A DNA stretch of 9,302 nt from Bacillota bacterium. GTDB lineage: Bacteria > Bacillota > Clostridia > Peptostreptococcales > Anaerovoracaceae. The position numbers and the translations under genes were made by a program. The notes under the pieces are model-generated. The model worked only from the letters and a program-made list of their open reading frames with translations, made no database searches and was not told the DNA's origin. The stretch lies in NCBI GenBank assembly GCA_016283945.1, contig JAEENW010000204.1, forward strand, positions 1-9,302, written 5' to 3'. Positions 1 to 8,026 of the stretch are shown in pieces (the first letter of the stretch is position 1; each line of letters begins with the position of its first letter).

Positions 1-3000
1 TGCTCGGCGAGCAGAGCGCCAGGTCACTTCGCGGCGGCCGCATGGAGGACGTAATATTCGCGGGCACGCAGAGCAGGCGCTCCAAGGGCATGGCCGAGGT
101 CACGCTGGTCATCGACAACAGCGACAGGGAGCTCGCCATAGACTTCGCTGAGGTCGCGATCACGAGGCGCATGTACCGCTCGGGCGAGAGCGAGTACCTC
201 ATCAACCGCGCCCCCTGCAGGCTCAGGGACATACGCGACCTGATCATGGACACCGGAATAGGCGTAGAGGGTTATTCCATAATCGGACAGGGCAAGATCG
301 CCGACATAGTCAGCAACAAGATGGACAGCCGCCGCGAGATCTTCGAGGAGGCCGCGGGCATAGTCAAGTACAGGAACCGCAAGGAGGAGGCCGAGAAGAA
401 GCTCGAGTCCGCCTCGGTCAACCTCGACCGCGTCAGCGACATTATCTTCGAGATCGAGAGCCGCATAGGCGGGCTCGAGGAGGACAGCAAAAAGGCCGCC
501 GAGTACCTGGAGCTCAGGGACAAATACAAGACAGTAGAGATAAACATCATACTCAGGAACATCGAGCAGGCCGGCTCCAAGACCGAGGCCGTTAACGAGG
601 AGCTCAGGGAGATCGAGGAGGAGATCGCGGGCGTCATGGCGAGCCGCGACGCCTTCGCCGAGAAGCTCAGGCAGCTGAGGGAGAAGGGCGGAGAGCTCGA
701 AAAGCAGCTCGACGGCATACGCACCGCCCTGATGTACAAGAACGAGGACATAAGCTCCGCCGCGGGAAAGAAGCAGCTCAACGCGCAGCAGCTCGACGCC
801 CTTGACAGGGACGACGAGAGGCTCGCCGCGGAGATAGAGGATATAAAGGCGAGGATAGCGCGCCAGGAGAGCGCCAAGAGCGAGCTCCTGACGAGGATAG
901 ACGAGCTCGAGGAGGCAGCCGAGCTCTCCGCGGGCAGGCTCGCGGAGGCATCGAGAAGGAGCGCCGACGCCGGCAGGAGGTTCAGGGAGGCCGAGGAGGC
1001 CGCCTCGGGGAAGAGGAACGAGCTCATGGAGCTCTCCGCGTCCCAGGCCGAGGTCCGCGCCGAGATGCAGAGCGCCCAGTCCCTAAAGGCCAGCCTCGAG
1101 AGGAGGCTCGAGAGGCTCGCAGAGGACGACGAGCAGAAGGCGGGAAGCGCCGCCGAGCTCGAGGACAAGCTGAAGGCCTCCGAGGCTGCCGGACGCGAGG
1201 CGGAGGAGGCGCTGAGCTCCCTCAGGGATTCCCTGAAGGCTCAGGAGGAGGCGGCCGCAGGCTCGGCCTCCGAGATCGAGGAGCTGCAGAAGAGCATATC
1301 CGCGCTCAGGCTCGAGAGGAGCCGTCTCTCCGCGAGGGAGAAGCTCTTCGAGGAGCTCGAGAGCTCCTACGAGGGCTACGGCGGAGGCGTCCGCTTCATA
1401 ATGGGAAAAAAGCTCCCCGGAGTCATCGGCGTCCTGGGAGACCTCATAAACGTGCCCAGGGGCTGGGAACTCGCGATAGAGACCGAGCTCGGGGGCAAGA
1501 TGCAGGACATAGTCTGCGAGGACGACGGGACCGCCCGCGAGGCGATCGCGCTCCTCAAGAAGGAGAAGGCGGGAAGGCTGACCTTCCTTCCGGTCTCCGA
1601 CATAAGGGCGGGAAAGCCCGCCGACGTCTCAGAGCTCGCCGGCTGCAGGGGCTTCCTCGGGCTCGCCTCCGAGAGGGTGAGCGTCAGCCTCTCGGGGCGC
1701 GGAAGCGCCGCAGAGGCGAAGGAGATCGCTGAATACCTGCTCGGCAGGGTCGTGGTCTGCGACAATCTCGACAACGCCGTCAGCATGTCCAGGAGGGACC
1801 GCGGGCTCAGGTTCGTGACTCTCGAGGGAGACATAGTGAGCGCCGCCGGCGCGATCACCGGCGGAAGCGTCAGGAACAACACCGCCAGCATACTCACGAG
1901 GCGCAGCGAGAGGAGCGAGCTGAAGAAGCAGTCGGCGGAGCTCTCCAAACGCATCTCGGAAGCCGAGCAGTCGCTGCAGAAGGCGACCGTAAGGCGCGGA
2001 GAGGCCGAGGCCCAGCTCGAGCTGCTCAGGAGCGGCATAGCGGGAAGGCAGACCGACCTCGCGCTGCTCAGGCGCAGCATGGAGCAGGACGAGCAGATGC
2101 TGAAGGACAGCCGCGAGAGCTCCGAGCGCCGCGCCAGGGAGAGCGAAGAGCTCAGGGTCGAGATAGACAGGGCTGGGGCCGACGCCTTCGAGGCCGAGGA
2201 GAAGCTCGCCGCGCTCGAGGAGCGCGCCGGCGCCATATCCCGCGAGCTCACAGCGCTCAGCGAAGGGCTCACCGGGCTCAGGGCAGCCGCCGAATCCGCG
2301 AGGGAGGCTGAGACTCTCCAGCGCATCAAGGAGGAAAGCTCGGCGGGCGAGCTCAGGGCTGCCGGAGACAGGCTCTCAGCGCTCGAGGAGCTCGAGGAGG
2401 AGCTCTCAGATGACCTTCGCAAGAAGGGAGAGGGGCTCAGCTCCAACGATATCAGGAGAAAGCAGATAGAGGCCTTCGGCGAGGGAGCCGACGAGGCCAT
2501 AGAGAAGATGGAGGCCGAGAAGAAGGCCATAGAGCAGCAGCTCGCAGAGACCACCGCCCTCAGGCAGAAGAACGGCGAGGAGGCTTCCGCGGCCGAGGAG
2601 CAGAGGCTCGCTGCCGAGAGCTCGCTCTACGACGCGCAGATGAAGAAGCACGACGCCGAGCTCAGGCAGGCGCGCTTCGATTCCCAGACCGAGAGCCTCA
2701 AGGAGAAGCTCTGGGACGAGTTCGAGATCTCCTACGCACAGGCGGCGGAGTACGAGCAGGAGGACTTCGTGATGTCCAGGGGCCTGAAGGATGCCCGCGA
2801 GTACCGCGACCGCATGCGCCAGATCGGCACCGTCAACATAGGCGCGATCGAGGAGTACAAGGCCGTTAAGGAGCGCTACGAGTTCCTCACCATGCAGAGG
2901 GCTGACATACTCCAGGCCGTCGACGAGCTCAAGACCGTCATCAGCGACACAGACGCGACCATCAAGGCGCGCTTCGCGGAGAGCTTCACCAGCGTGGCGG

Positions 3001-3428
3001 AGAACTTCGAGGAGACCTTCACCGAGCTCTTCGGGGGCGGCCACGCGAGGCTCAGCCTCGAGGATCCCTCCGACCCCATGGCCAGCGCCATCGAGATCGA
3101 GGCCCAGCCCTCGGGCAAGAAGCTGCAGAACATCAACCTCCTCTCAGGCGGAGAGAAGACCATGACCGCAATAGCGCTGATGTTCGCGGTGCTGAGGTCC
3201 AAGCCCACCCCGTTCTGCATACTGGACGAGGTGGAGGCGGCTCTCGACGAGACGAACATCGACCGCTTCGCTAATTACCTGAAGAACTTCAAGAATACCC
3301 AGTTCGCGCTCATCACGCACCAGAAGGCGACGATGGAGCACGCGGATTCGCTCTACGGAGTCACGATGCCGGAGCAGGGAGTCTCCAAGCTCCTCTCGCT
3401 GAGGCTCGGCGAAGACTTCGAGATATAG
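1..3428 (+). CDS. smc: Chromosome segregation/condensation ATPase Smc, 5'-truncated
   Basis: Smc is the ABC-type ATPase of the Smc-ScpAB complex, which loops and compacts the nucleoid and helps segregate origins. The reading frame is open from base 3, so the ATG at 42 is internal: the preceding codons read LGEQSARSLRGGR, the conserved stretch just after Walker A. About 47 residues including the Walker A loop lie upstream of the window (by comparison with Bacillus Smc). 1141 residues are visible, giving about 1188 in total, normal for the family. In order (counting from base 3): N-terminal ATPase remainder with SIIGQGKI and EEAAGIVKY near residues 90-125; a Glu/Ala/Lys/Arg-rich coiled coil to about 455; the hinge at about 458-635 (GYGGGVRF through AITGGSVRNN); the returning coiled coil to about 940; then the C-terminal head with signature LLSGGEK (bases 3138-3158) and Walker B FCILDEV (3213-3233) followed by the D-loop. 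All visible motifs are intact. ftsY follows after 13 bp, a common partner. Confidence 0.97.
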   Translation, partial: LGEQSARSLRGGRMEDVIFAGTQSRRSKGMAEVTLVIDNSDRELAIDFAEVAITRRMYRSGESEYLINRAPCRLRDIRDLIMDTGIGVEGYSIIGQGKIADIVSNKMDSRREIFEEAAGIVKYRNRKEEAEKKLESASVNLDRVSDIIFEIESRIGGLEEDSKKAAEYLELRDKYKTVEINIILRNIEQAGSKTEAVNEELREIEEEIAGVMASRDAFAEKLRQLREKGGELEKQLDGIRTALMYKNEDISSAAGKKQLNAQQLDALDRDDERLAAEIEDIKARIARQESAKSELLTRIDELEEAAELSAGRLAEASRRSADAGRRFREAEEAASGKRNELMELSASQAEVRAEMQSAQSLKASLERRLERLAEDDEQKAGSAAELEDKLKASEAAGREAEEALSSLRDSLKAQEEAAAGSASEIEELQKSISALRLERSRLSAREKLFEELESSYEGYGGGVRFIMGKKLPGVIGVLGDLINVPRGWELAIETELGGKMQDIVCEDDGTAREAIALLKKEKAGRLTFLPVSDIRAGKPADVSELAGCRGFLGLASERVSVSLSGRGSAAEAKEIAEYLLGRVVVCDNLDNAVSMSRRDRGLRFVTLEGDIVSAAGAITGGSVRNNTASILTRRSERSELKKQSAELSKRISEAEQSLQKATVRRGEAEAQLELLRSGIAGRQTDLALLRRSMEQDEQMLKDSRESSERRARESEELRVEIDRAGADAFEAEEKLAALEERAGAISRELTALSEGLTGLRAAAESAREAETLQRIKEESSAGELRAAGDRLSALEELEEELSDDLRKKGEGLSSNDIRRKQIEAFGEGADEAIEKMEAEKKAIEQQLAETTALRQKNGEEASAAEEQRLAAESSLYDAQMKKHDAELRQARFDSQTESLKEKLWDEFEISYAQAAEYEQEDFVMSRGLKDAREYRDRMRQIGTVNIGAIEEYKAVKERYEFLTMQRADILQAVDELKTVISDTDATIKARFAESFTSVAENFEETFTELFGGGHARLSLEDPSDPMASAIEIEAQPSGKKLQNINLLSGGEKTMTAIALMFAVLRSKPTPFCILDEVEAALDETNIDRFANYLKNFKNTQFALITHQKATMEHADSLYGVTMPEQGVSKLLSLRLGEDFEI

Positions 3429-3429
3429 G

Positions 3430-3435
3430 AAAGGA
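3430..3435 (+). promoter_or_regulatory. Ribosome binding site of ftsY
   Basis: AAAGGA lies 6 bases before the ATG at 3442, within the 13-bp gap after the smc stop codon. It supports that ATG as the start and suggests ftsY is read from the smc transcript; the gap has no room for a separate promoter, although one could lie within smc. Confidence 0.75.
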
Positions 3436-3441
3436 AAGCAT

Positions 3442-4353
3442 ATGCCTTTAGCTGACAAGCCCTCCTTCTTCGGGAGGATGGCCCAGAGGATAGGGGACGC
3501 CATAATGCTGCGCCCCACGATCGACGAGGAGACCGTCGATGAGATAGAGGAGATCCTCGTCTCGTCCGACATCGGCGTCGACACGACGATGAAGATCACC
3601 GAGGAGCTCAGGGACAGCGTGCGCCACGACAGGCTCAGGACCCGCGAGGAGCTCATGGAGTCGCTCACGGACATCATAGCGGGCATGCTCGACAAGGGCG
3701 AACGCCACGCCGTTACGGACGAGACCCCGCTCATACTGATGCTCATCGGAGTCAACGGCGTGGGCAAGACGACCACCATCGCCAAGCTCGCGCACCGCTA
3801 CAAGGTGCAGGGCAAGAGCGTGATGCTCATCGCGGCCGACACCTTCAGGGCGGCAGCCGCGGAGCAGCTCGTCTCCTGGTCGGGGATACTTGACGTTCCG
3901 GTTATAATGCATAAGGAAGGCGCGGACCCCTCCGCGGTCATCTTCGACGGGCTCAACGCCGCGAAGTCGCGCGGGACCGACGTGATCATCTGCGACACGG
4001 CGGGGCGCCTCCACAACAAAAAGAACCTCATGAACGAGCTCTCGAAGATGGACCGCGTCATAGAGCGGGGCTATCCCGAGGCGGCGCGCGAGAATCTGCT
4101 CGTCCTCGACGCTACGACGGGGAAGAACGCGATCTCGCAGGCGGCCGAGTTCTCGCAGGCTGCGAAGCTCGACGGCGTAATACTCACAAAGATGGACGGC
4201 ACGGCGAAGGGCGGAATAGTCGTCACGCTGGCCGACATGTACGATCTCGCGGTGAAATTCATAGGCGTTGGCGAGGGGATGAGCGATCTTCGCGAATTCG
4301 ACCCGAAGGCCTTCGCCGAGAGCATATTTGAGGGAAGTGAGCTGAATGGCTGA
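3442..4353 (+). CDS. ftsY: Signal recognition particle receptor FtsY (SRP GTPase)
   Basis: FtsY is the membrane-associated GTPase that receives ribosome-nascent chain-SRP complexes. It pairs with the GTPase Ffh and hands membrane proteins to SecYEG. The 303-residue protein is the short NG-type form: a helical N domain (about 1-95) and the G domain (about 96-300), with no long acidic A domain as in E. coli. Visible GTPase motifs are P-loop GVNGVGKT (103-110), the SRP-specific DTFRAAA insertion box (133-139), DTAGR (185-189), TKMD (249-252) and the closing GVGEGMSDL (275-283). The basic/aromatic N-terminus (MPLADKPSFFGRMAQR) probably serves as the lipid-binding helix. The start is supported by a good ribosome binding site. 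The gene lies 13 bp after smc and overlaps the next gene by 8 bp. In many Bacillota ylxM-ffh follows ftsY; here a PBP gene takes that place. All key residues are present. Confidence 0.98.
   Translation: MPLADKPSFFGRMAQRIGDAIMLRPTIDEETVDEIEEILVSSDIGVDTTMKITEELRDSVRHDRLRTREELMESLTDIIAGMLDKGERHAVTDETPLILMLIGVNGVGKTTTIAKLAHRYKVQGKSVMLIAADTFRAAAAEQLVSWSGILDVPVIMHKEGADPSAVIFDGLNAAKSRGTDVIICDTAGRLHNKKNLMNELSKMDRVIERGYPEAARENLLVLDATTGKNAISQAAEFSQAAKLDGVILTKMDGTAKGGIVVTLADMYDLAVKFIGVGEGMSDLREFDPKAFAESIFEGSELNG
4331..4337 (+). promoter_or_regulatory. Ribosome binding site of the PBP gene, inside ftsY
   Basis: AGGGAAG lies within the last codons of ftsY, 8 bases before the ATG at 4346. It supports that ATG as the start of the PBP gene and implies that ribosomes finishing ftsY (stop at 4351-4353) are well placed to reinitiate. 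Confidence 0.6.
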
Positions 4354-7300
4354 TAACACCAGGCGCGGGCACGAGGAGGACATCCTCGCCGCGTTCGACA
4401 GGATGAAGGAACAGTACGAGCACGCGGCTGACGCTGAGAGCGCGGCCGGGGAAGGCGTCTCCGCGGACGGAGCTTCGGGCTTCGAGCCCCCCGCGAGCGG
4501 CTTTGAGCCTCCCGCGGAGGCCGGGACCTACGGTCCCTACGATCCGGGCGAGGTTGGCTACGACCCAGCCTCCGACGGATACGACGTGCCGGACTTCGAG
4601 GACAGGGGCGGCGTCAGCGACGACACCGTCATCATCAGAAGGGAAGACGTGCAGGGAGAGAGTCCCGTGAGCGACGACACGCTCATGGTGGCGTCCTCTC
4701 TCATCGCCATGCCCATGGCAGGAGACGCGGGGAAAGAGCCCGCTGAAGATATGGCAGAGAACAGGCAGAAGGCCGCGGGCAGCGGCGCCGCGGCTCAGGC
4801 CGCGAAAAAGGAATCCAAGAAGGCGAAGAAGCCCAAGAAAAAGAAGAGGCACATCTTCCTCAAGCTGCTCGCCTTCCTCTTCGCCGTGGCGATAATCGGC
4901 GCGGGCTACGTGGGCTACAGGGTCTACAAGATCATCGAGGCGACCCCCGAGATCAACCCGACCAACATCTACGACCTGCTCTCGGAGAACTCCGTCATTC
5001 TCGACAAGGACGGAAACCACCTGCAGAGCGTCTTCTCCGGCGACTCTCTGAGGACCAACGTGTCCTTTGCCGACCTCCCCGAGGACCTCAAGGACGCCTT
5101 CATAAGCATCGAGGACAAGACCTTCTACGAGCATCACGGCTTCAACTACGTGAGGATGGTGGGAGCTATCTGGCAGTACATCAAGGGCGAATCCGACCGC
5201 ATCGGCGGCACCTCGACCATCACACAGCAGCTCGCGAGGAACCTCTACCTGGCCGAGATCAAGTCCGAGAGATCGATCACCAGAAAGATCCAGGAGGCCT
5301 GGTACACTATCGTCATCGAGAGGGCCCTCACCAAGGACCAGATCCTCGAGGCCTACATGAACACCATCTACCTCGGCTTCAACTGCAACGGAGTCGAGGC
5401 GGCGTCAGAGGCGTACTTCTCCAAGAGCGTCAAGGATCTCAACCTCATAGAGTGCGCGACCCTCGCCGCGCTTCCGCAGAGCCCCGACAAGAACGCTCTG
5501 ATCAAGCGCCTCCCGTCCAGCTCCATAGAGGATCCTGACCAGTACGACATCATCGAGAGGGACGACACCTGGACCCTCGTCTACAACAACGGCGCCGAGC
5601 AGAGGCGCGATCTCGTGCTCTGGTACATGCACGACCAGGGCAAGATCACCGACGAGGAGTACAGCGCCGCGCTCGCGGGCAGCGTGCGCGAGTTCATCAA
5701 GCCCGGCGGAAACGCGATGACCGAGGCCTCGACCTCCTACTTCTCCGACTACGTCATTGACAAGGTCATGGCCGATCTGCAGAACAAGCTCGGCTACACC
5801 AGAGAGCAGGCCAGCAAGATGGTCTACAGCGGCGGCCTCGTGATCAACTCCACCCTGGATCAGAGCATCCAGGACATCGTCGAGGACGTCTACTCCGTGG
5901 ACTCCAACTTCGCCGACGTCAACATGAACACGCTCCTGCGCGACCGCGCCGGCAACATACTCTACGACCGCGGCAACCTCACCGTTGCCCGCGCGTCCGG
6001 GATCTACGCCGACCCCGCCGACATCATGGTCTACAGCAAGGCCAGCTACTTCGACGCGAACGGCAACTTCAGGCTCGCTCCCGGAGAGTTCGAGTGGACC
6101 TCCGACGGATCGCTCAAGATCTTCAAGGGCAAGCGCCTCAACATCTACAAGACCACGGTCCAGGGCGCTACCGATTACTCCGTGGAGTTCAAGGGGCTCT
6201 ACGAGATAGAGGACAAGAAGTTCTACTACTACAGCGGCGGATACTGGAGCATCCCGGCTTCCTACAAGGACCGCGACGCTGAGGGCAACCTCATACTCTC
6301 CGCGCAGTATTTCCTCGACAAGCCCGAGGCCTTTGTCAGAAACGACGACGGTTCCCTGACTCTTGACCATATGTACTTTACGGTCAACGAAAGGATCATC
6401 GAGCCTCAGTCCGCTATGGTCATCATCCAGCACGGCAACGGCCACATCGTGTCCATGATAGGCGGCCGCGGCATCGAGGGAAGGAGGCTCTTCAACAGGG
6501 CGATCTCGCCCAGGCAGCCCGGCTCCTCGATCAAGCCGCTCGCGGTCTACTCCTCCGCTCTCCAGGCGGGAGTCGACGGGCTCGGCAACTTCACCGTTGC
6601 GATGCCCATTGACGACATCCCCATCGCCCAGGGCGGCAAGCTCTGGCCGAAGAACTGGTACGTCGGCTACCGCGGCTTCCAGAACATGAGATACGCGGTC
6701 GAGCAGTCCACCAACACCTGCGCGGTCAACCTCTTCCTGCAGCTCGACACCAACATGGTCGTCCAGAACCTGCAGAACATGGGCATCACCAGCATAGTCA
6801 CTACCGGAGCCTCCAACGACCTCAACGCCGCGGCTCTGGCGCTGGGCGGAATGACCCGCGGCATCTCCCCGCTCGAGATGGCGGGCGCCTACTCGACCTT
6901 CGGCAACTACGGCACCTACATCGAGCCGATCTGCTACACGACGGTCACCAACAGGCGCGGAGACGTCATACTCAGCGCGGATCCCATCACCCACAAAGTA
7001 TACGACGAGGCGGTCGCTTCGCTGATGCTCGACATACTCAGGACCACCGTCACCAACGGACTCTCGAGCAACGCCAAACTGAGCTCCCAGCCCTCCGTGG
7101 GCAAGACCGGAACCACCTCCGACTCCTACGACCTCTGGTTCTGCGGACTCACTCCGCAGTACACCGGAGCGGTCTGGATGGGCAACGACATGAACGTCGA
7201 GCTCCGCCAGGCGAGCTCCATCTCGGCTTCGGTCTGGGCCAAGGTCATGGAGAAGGTCGGCGCCATGGACGAGCGTGGAAGCTTCGAGATGAGGGGCGAG

Positions 7301-7924
7301 TTCGTCACCATGACGGTCGACCGCAGGTCGGGCAAGCTCGCCACCGAGACCACCAACCTCGACGGAAGGAACAACCTCATCACCGAGAAGTTCATCAAGG
7401 GCACCGAGCCCTCCGAGGCCGACGATTCCCACAAGATCAAGGAGGTCTGCTCCTACAGCGGATATCTCGCGACCCCGATGTGCGCCGAGTACGGCCTGTC
7501 GACCTTCAAGGTCACGACCACGAGGCCCTGCGGAAGCTCGCTCGAGAAGTACGTCATAGAGAATCTCCGCTCCAGGGGAGGCGGCTTCCTGCTCAATCCC
7601 GCGAGCGTGGCTGACTCGGCCTACGACACCCCGGACTACTACTGCCCGTACCACAACCCCGATACCAACGCCTATCCGGTGTCGCCGTACTTCATGTCCG
7701 TGCACGCCGAGGACCTCGCCAACTACACCATGCCCGACAAGCCCGTCGAGCAGGACGGAGAGGGCGGCGAGCAGGGCAGCTCCGGACCTCAGGGCACAAG
7801 CGGCGCTCCGCAGGGGACCACCGGCAATCCGACCGTCGTGGTGCTCAACGACGGAGGCGGCGACGACGAGTACGACATCCCGCCCGAGGGCAGCCTCATC
7901 CCCGAGAACCGTCCGGCGACCTGA
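4346..7924 (+). CDS. Bifunctional class A penicillin-binding protein (PBP1A family: GT51 glycosyltransferase plus transpeptidase)
   Basis: This enzyme polymerises lipid II into glycan strands and crosslinks the stem peptides on the outer face of the membrane. The 1192 residues are long for the family (usually about 650-950). In order: an acidic, low-complexity cytoplasmic tail (1-150), a lysine-rich patch (154-168), one membrane helix (about 170-192), then the GT51 domain with EDKTFYEHHGFN (catalytic Glu256), GGTSTITQQLARNL (287-300) and RKIQEA with second Glu317 followed by ILEAYMNTIYLG. The transpeptidase region opens at STLDQSIQ (502-509). An aromatic-rich insert of about 170 residues follows, then SSIK (Ser727 nucleophile, Lys730), STN (788-790) and KTGT (920-923). 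All catalytic motifs are intact, so both activities are expected. A C-terminal segment with Cys1035, 1046, 1062, 1100 and His1103 resembles clostridial PBP ends, followed by a Gly/Gln/Ser/Pro-rich tail. The start is supported by a ribosome binding site inside ftsY. I leave the symbol blank because ponA and mrcA naming depends on the lineage. Confidence 0.96.
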   Translation: MADNTRRGHEEDILAAFDRMKEQYEHAADAESAAGEGVSADGASGFEPPASGFEPPAEAGTYGPYDPGEVGYDPASDGYDVPDFEDRGGVSDDTVIIRREDVQGESPVSDDTLMVASSLIAMPMAGDAGKEPAEDMAENRQKAAGSGAAAQAAKKESKKAKKPKKKKRHIFLKLLAFLFAVAIIGAGYVGYRVYKIIEATPEINPTNIYDLLSENSVILDKDGNHLQSVFSGDSLRTNVSFADLPEDLKDAFISIEDKTFYEHHGFNYVRMVGAIWQYIKGESDRIGGTSTITQQLARNLYLAEIKSERSITRKIQEAWYTIVIERALTKDQILEAYMNTIYLGFNCNGVEAASEAYFSKSVKDLNLIECATLAALPQSPDKNALIKRLPSSSIEDPDQYDIIERDDTWTLVYNNGAEQRRDLVLWYMHDQGKITDEEYSAALAGSVREFIKPGGNAMTEASTSYFSDYVIDKVMADLQNKLGYTREQASKMVYSGGLVINSTLDQSIQDIVEDVYSVDSNFADVNMNTLLRDRAGNILYDRGNLTVARASGIYADPADIMVYSKASYFDANGNFRLAPGEFEWTSDGSLKIFKGKRLNIYKTTVQGATDYSVEFKGLYEIEDKKFYYYSGGYWSIPASYKDRDAEGNLILSAQYFLDKPEAFVRNDDGSLTLDHMYFTVNERIIEPQSAMVIIQHGNGHIVSMIGGRGIEGRRLFNRAISPRQPGSSIKPLAVYSSALQAGVDGLGNFTVAMPIDDIPIAQGGKLWPKNWYVGYRGFQNMRYAVEQSTNTCAVNLFLQLDTNMVVQNLQNMGITSIVTTGASNDLNAAALALGGMTRGISPLEMAGAYSTFGNYGTYIEPICYTTVTNRRGDVILSADPITHKVYDEAVASLMLDILRTTVTNGLSSNAKLSSQPSVGKTGTTSDSYDLWFCGLTPQYTGAVWMGNDMNVELRQASSISASVWAKVMEKVGAMDERGSFEMRGEFVTMTVDRRSGKLATETTNLDGRNNLITEKFIKGTEPSEADDSHKIKEVCSYSGYLATPMCAEYGLSTFKVTTTRPCGSSLEKYVIENLRSRGGGFLLNPASVADSAYDTPDYYCPYHNPDTNAYPVSPYFMSVHAEDLANYTMPDKPVEQDGEGGEQGSSGPQGTSGAPQGTTGNPTVVVLNDGGGDDEYDIPPEGSLIPENRPAT
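4472..4513 (+). repeat. Tandem 7-codon repeat (ASGFEPP twice) in the PBP cytoplasmic tail
   Basis: Residues 43-49 and 50-56 of the PBP are identical (ASGFEPP) and directly adjacent. The DNA copies differ at several synonymous positions (for example TTC/TTT and GAGCCC/GAGCCT), so the duplication is either not recent or maintained at the protein level. It lies in a probably disordered region ahead of the membrane helix. Confidence 0.8.
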
Positions 7925-7939
7925 TCGCCGTCGCAGCGG

Positions 7940-7979
7940 GCGCGGATCCCGCGCGGTCCGTCCCGGCGGATCGTTCCGC
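7940..7979 (+). other. Two small GC-rich inverted repeats in the PBP 3' untranslated region
   Basis: GCGCGG-ATC-CCGCGC (7940-7954, 6-bp stem) is followed by GCGGA-TCGT-TCCGC (7966-7979, 5-bp stem). Neither is followed by a T-run, so they are not terminators themselves. They could protect the 3' end of the PBP message or simply reflect the local GC richness. The remaining bases between the PBP stop and the terminator show nothing else recognisable. Confidence 0.4.
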
Positions 7980-7996
7980 GATACAGAGCGAGAGAG

Positions 7997-8026
7997 CAGC
8001 GCCTCTTCGGAGGCGCTGTTTTAGTT
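7997..8026 (+). terminator. Intrinsic terminator after the smc-ftsY-PBP operon
   Basis: A perfect 9-bp stem (CAGCGCCTC / GAGGCGCTG, 7997-8005 with 8010-8018) closes on a TTCG loop. This gives the extra-stable C(UUCG)G tetraloop, and TTTTAGTT follows. Bases 7993-7996 can extend the stem against the T-run with A-U and G-U pairs. It lies 72 bp after the PBP stop and just before the comEC promoter, so it should separate the two transcription units. Confidence 0.88.

Noticed and set aside
42..44. ATG at 42 as the start of smc
   Set aside because: The frame is open to base 3 and encodes the conserved LGEQSARSLRGG stretch of Smc, so this Met is internal and the gene is cut by the window edge.
1376..2554. 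Serine/leucine-rich open frame of 392 codons on the - strand opposite smc (and a similar one at 272-1168)
   Set aside because: Ser/Leu richness is the mirror of the repeated GAG, GCC and AGC codons of the Smc coiled coil. It is a composition artefact.
600..2720. Dense repeated GAGCTC/CTCGAG-like words suggesting DNA repeats
   Set aside because: They encode recurring Glu-Leu/Leu-Glu pairs of the coiled-coil heptads with a strong GAG and CTC codon preference. There is no regular DNA period beyond the protein pattern.
3448..4383. 311-codon open frame on the - strand opposite ftsY
   Set aside because: It has the same cause: in register with ftsY codons and ending at a rare TTA codon. Its product has no recognisable domain, and the ftsY motifs are unambiguous.
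5405..7705. 766-codon open frame on the - strand opposite the PBP gene
   Set aside because: It is exactly in register with the PBP codons, so it stays open simply because that gene almost never uses TTA, CTA or TCA. The translation is Val/Gly/Leu/Asp/Arg-rich without recognisable motifs, while the + strand carries all PBP catalytic motifs.
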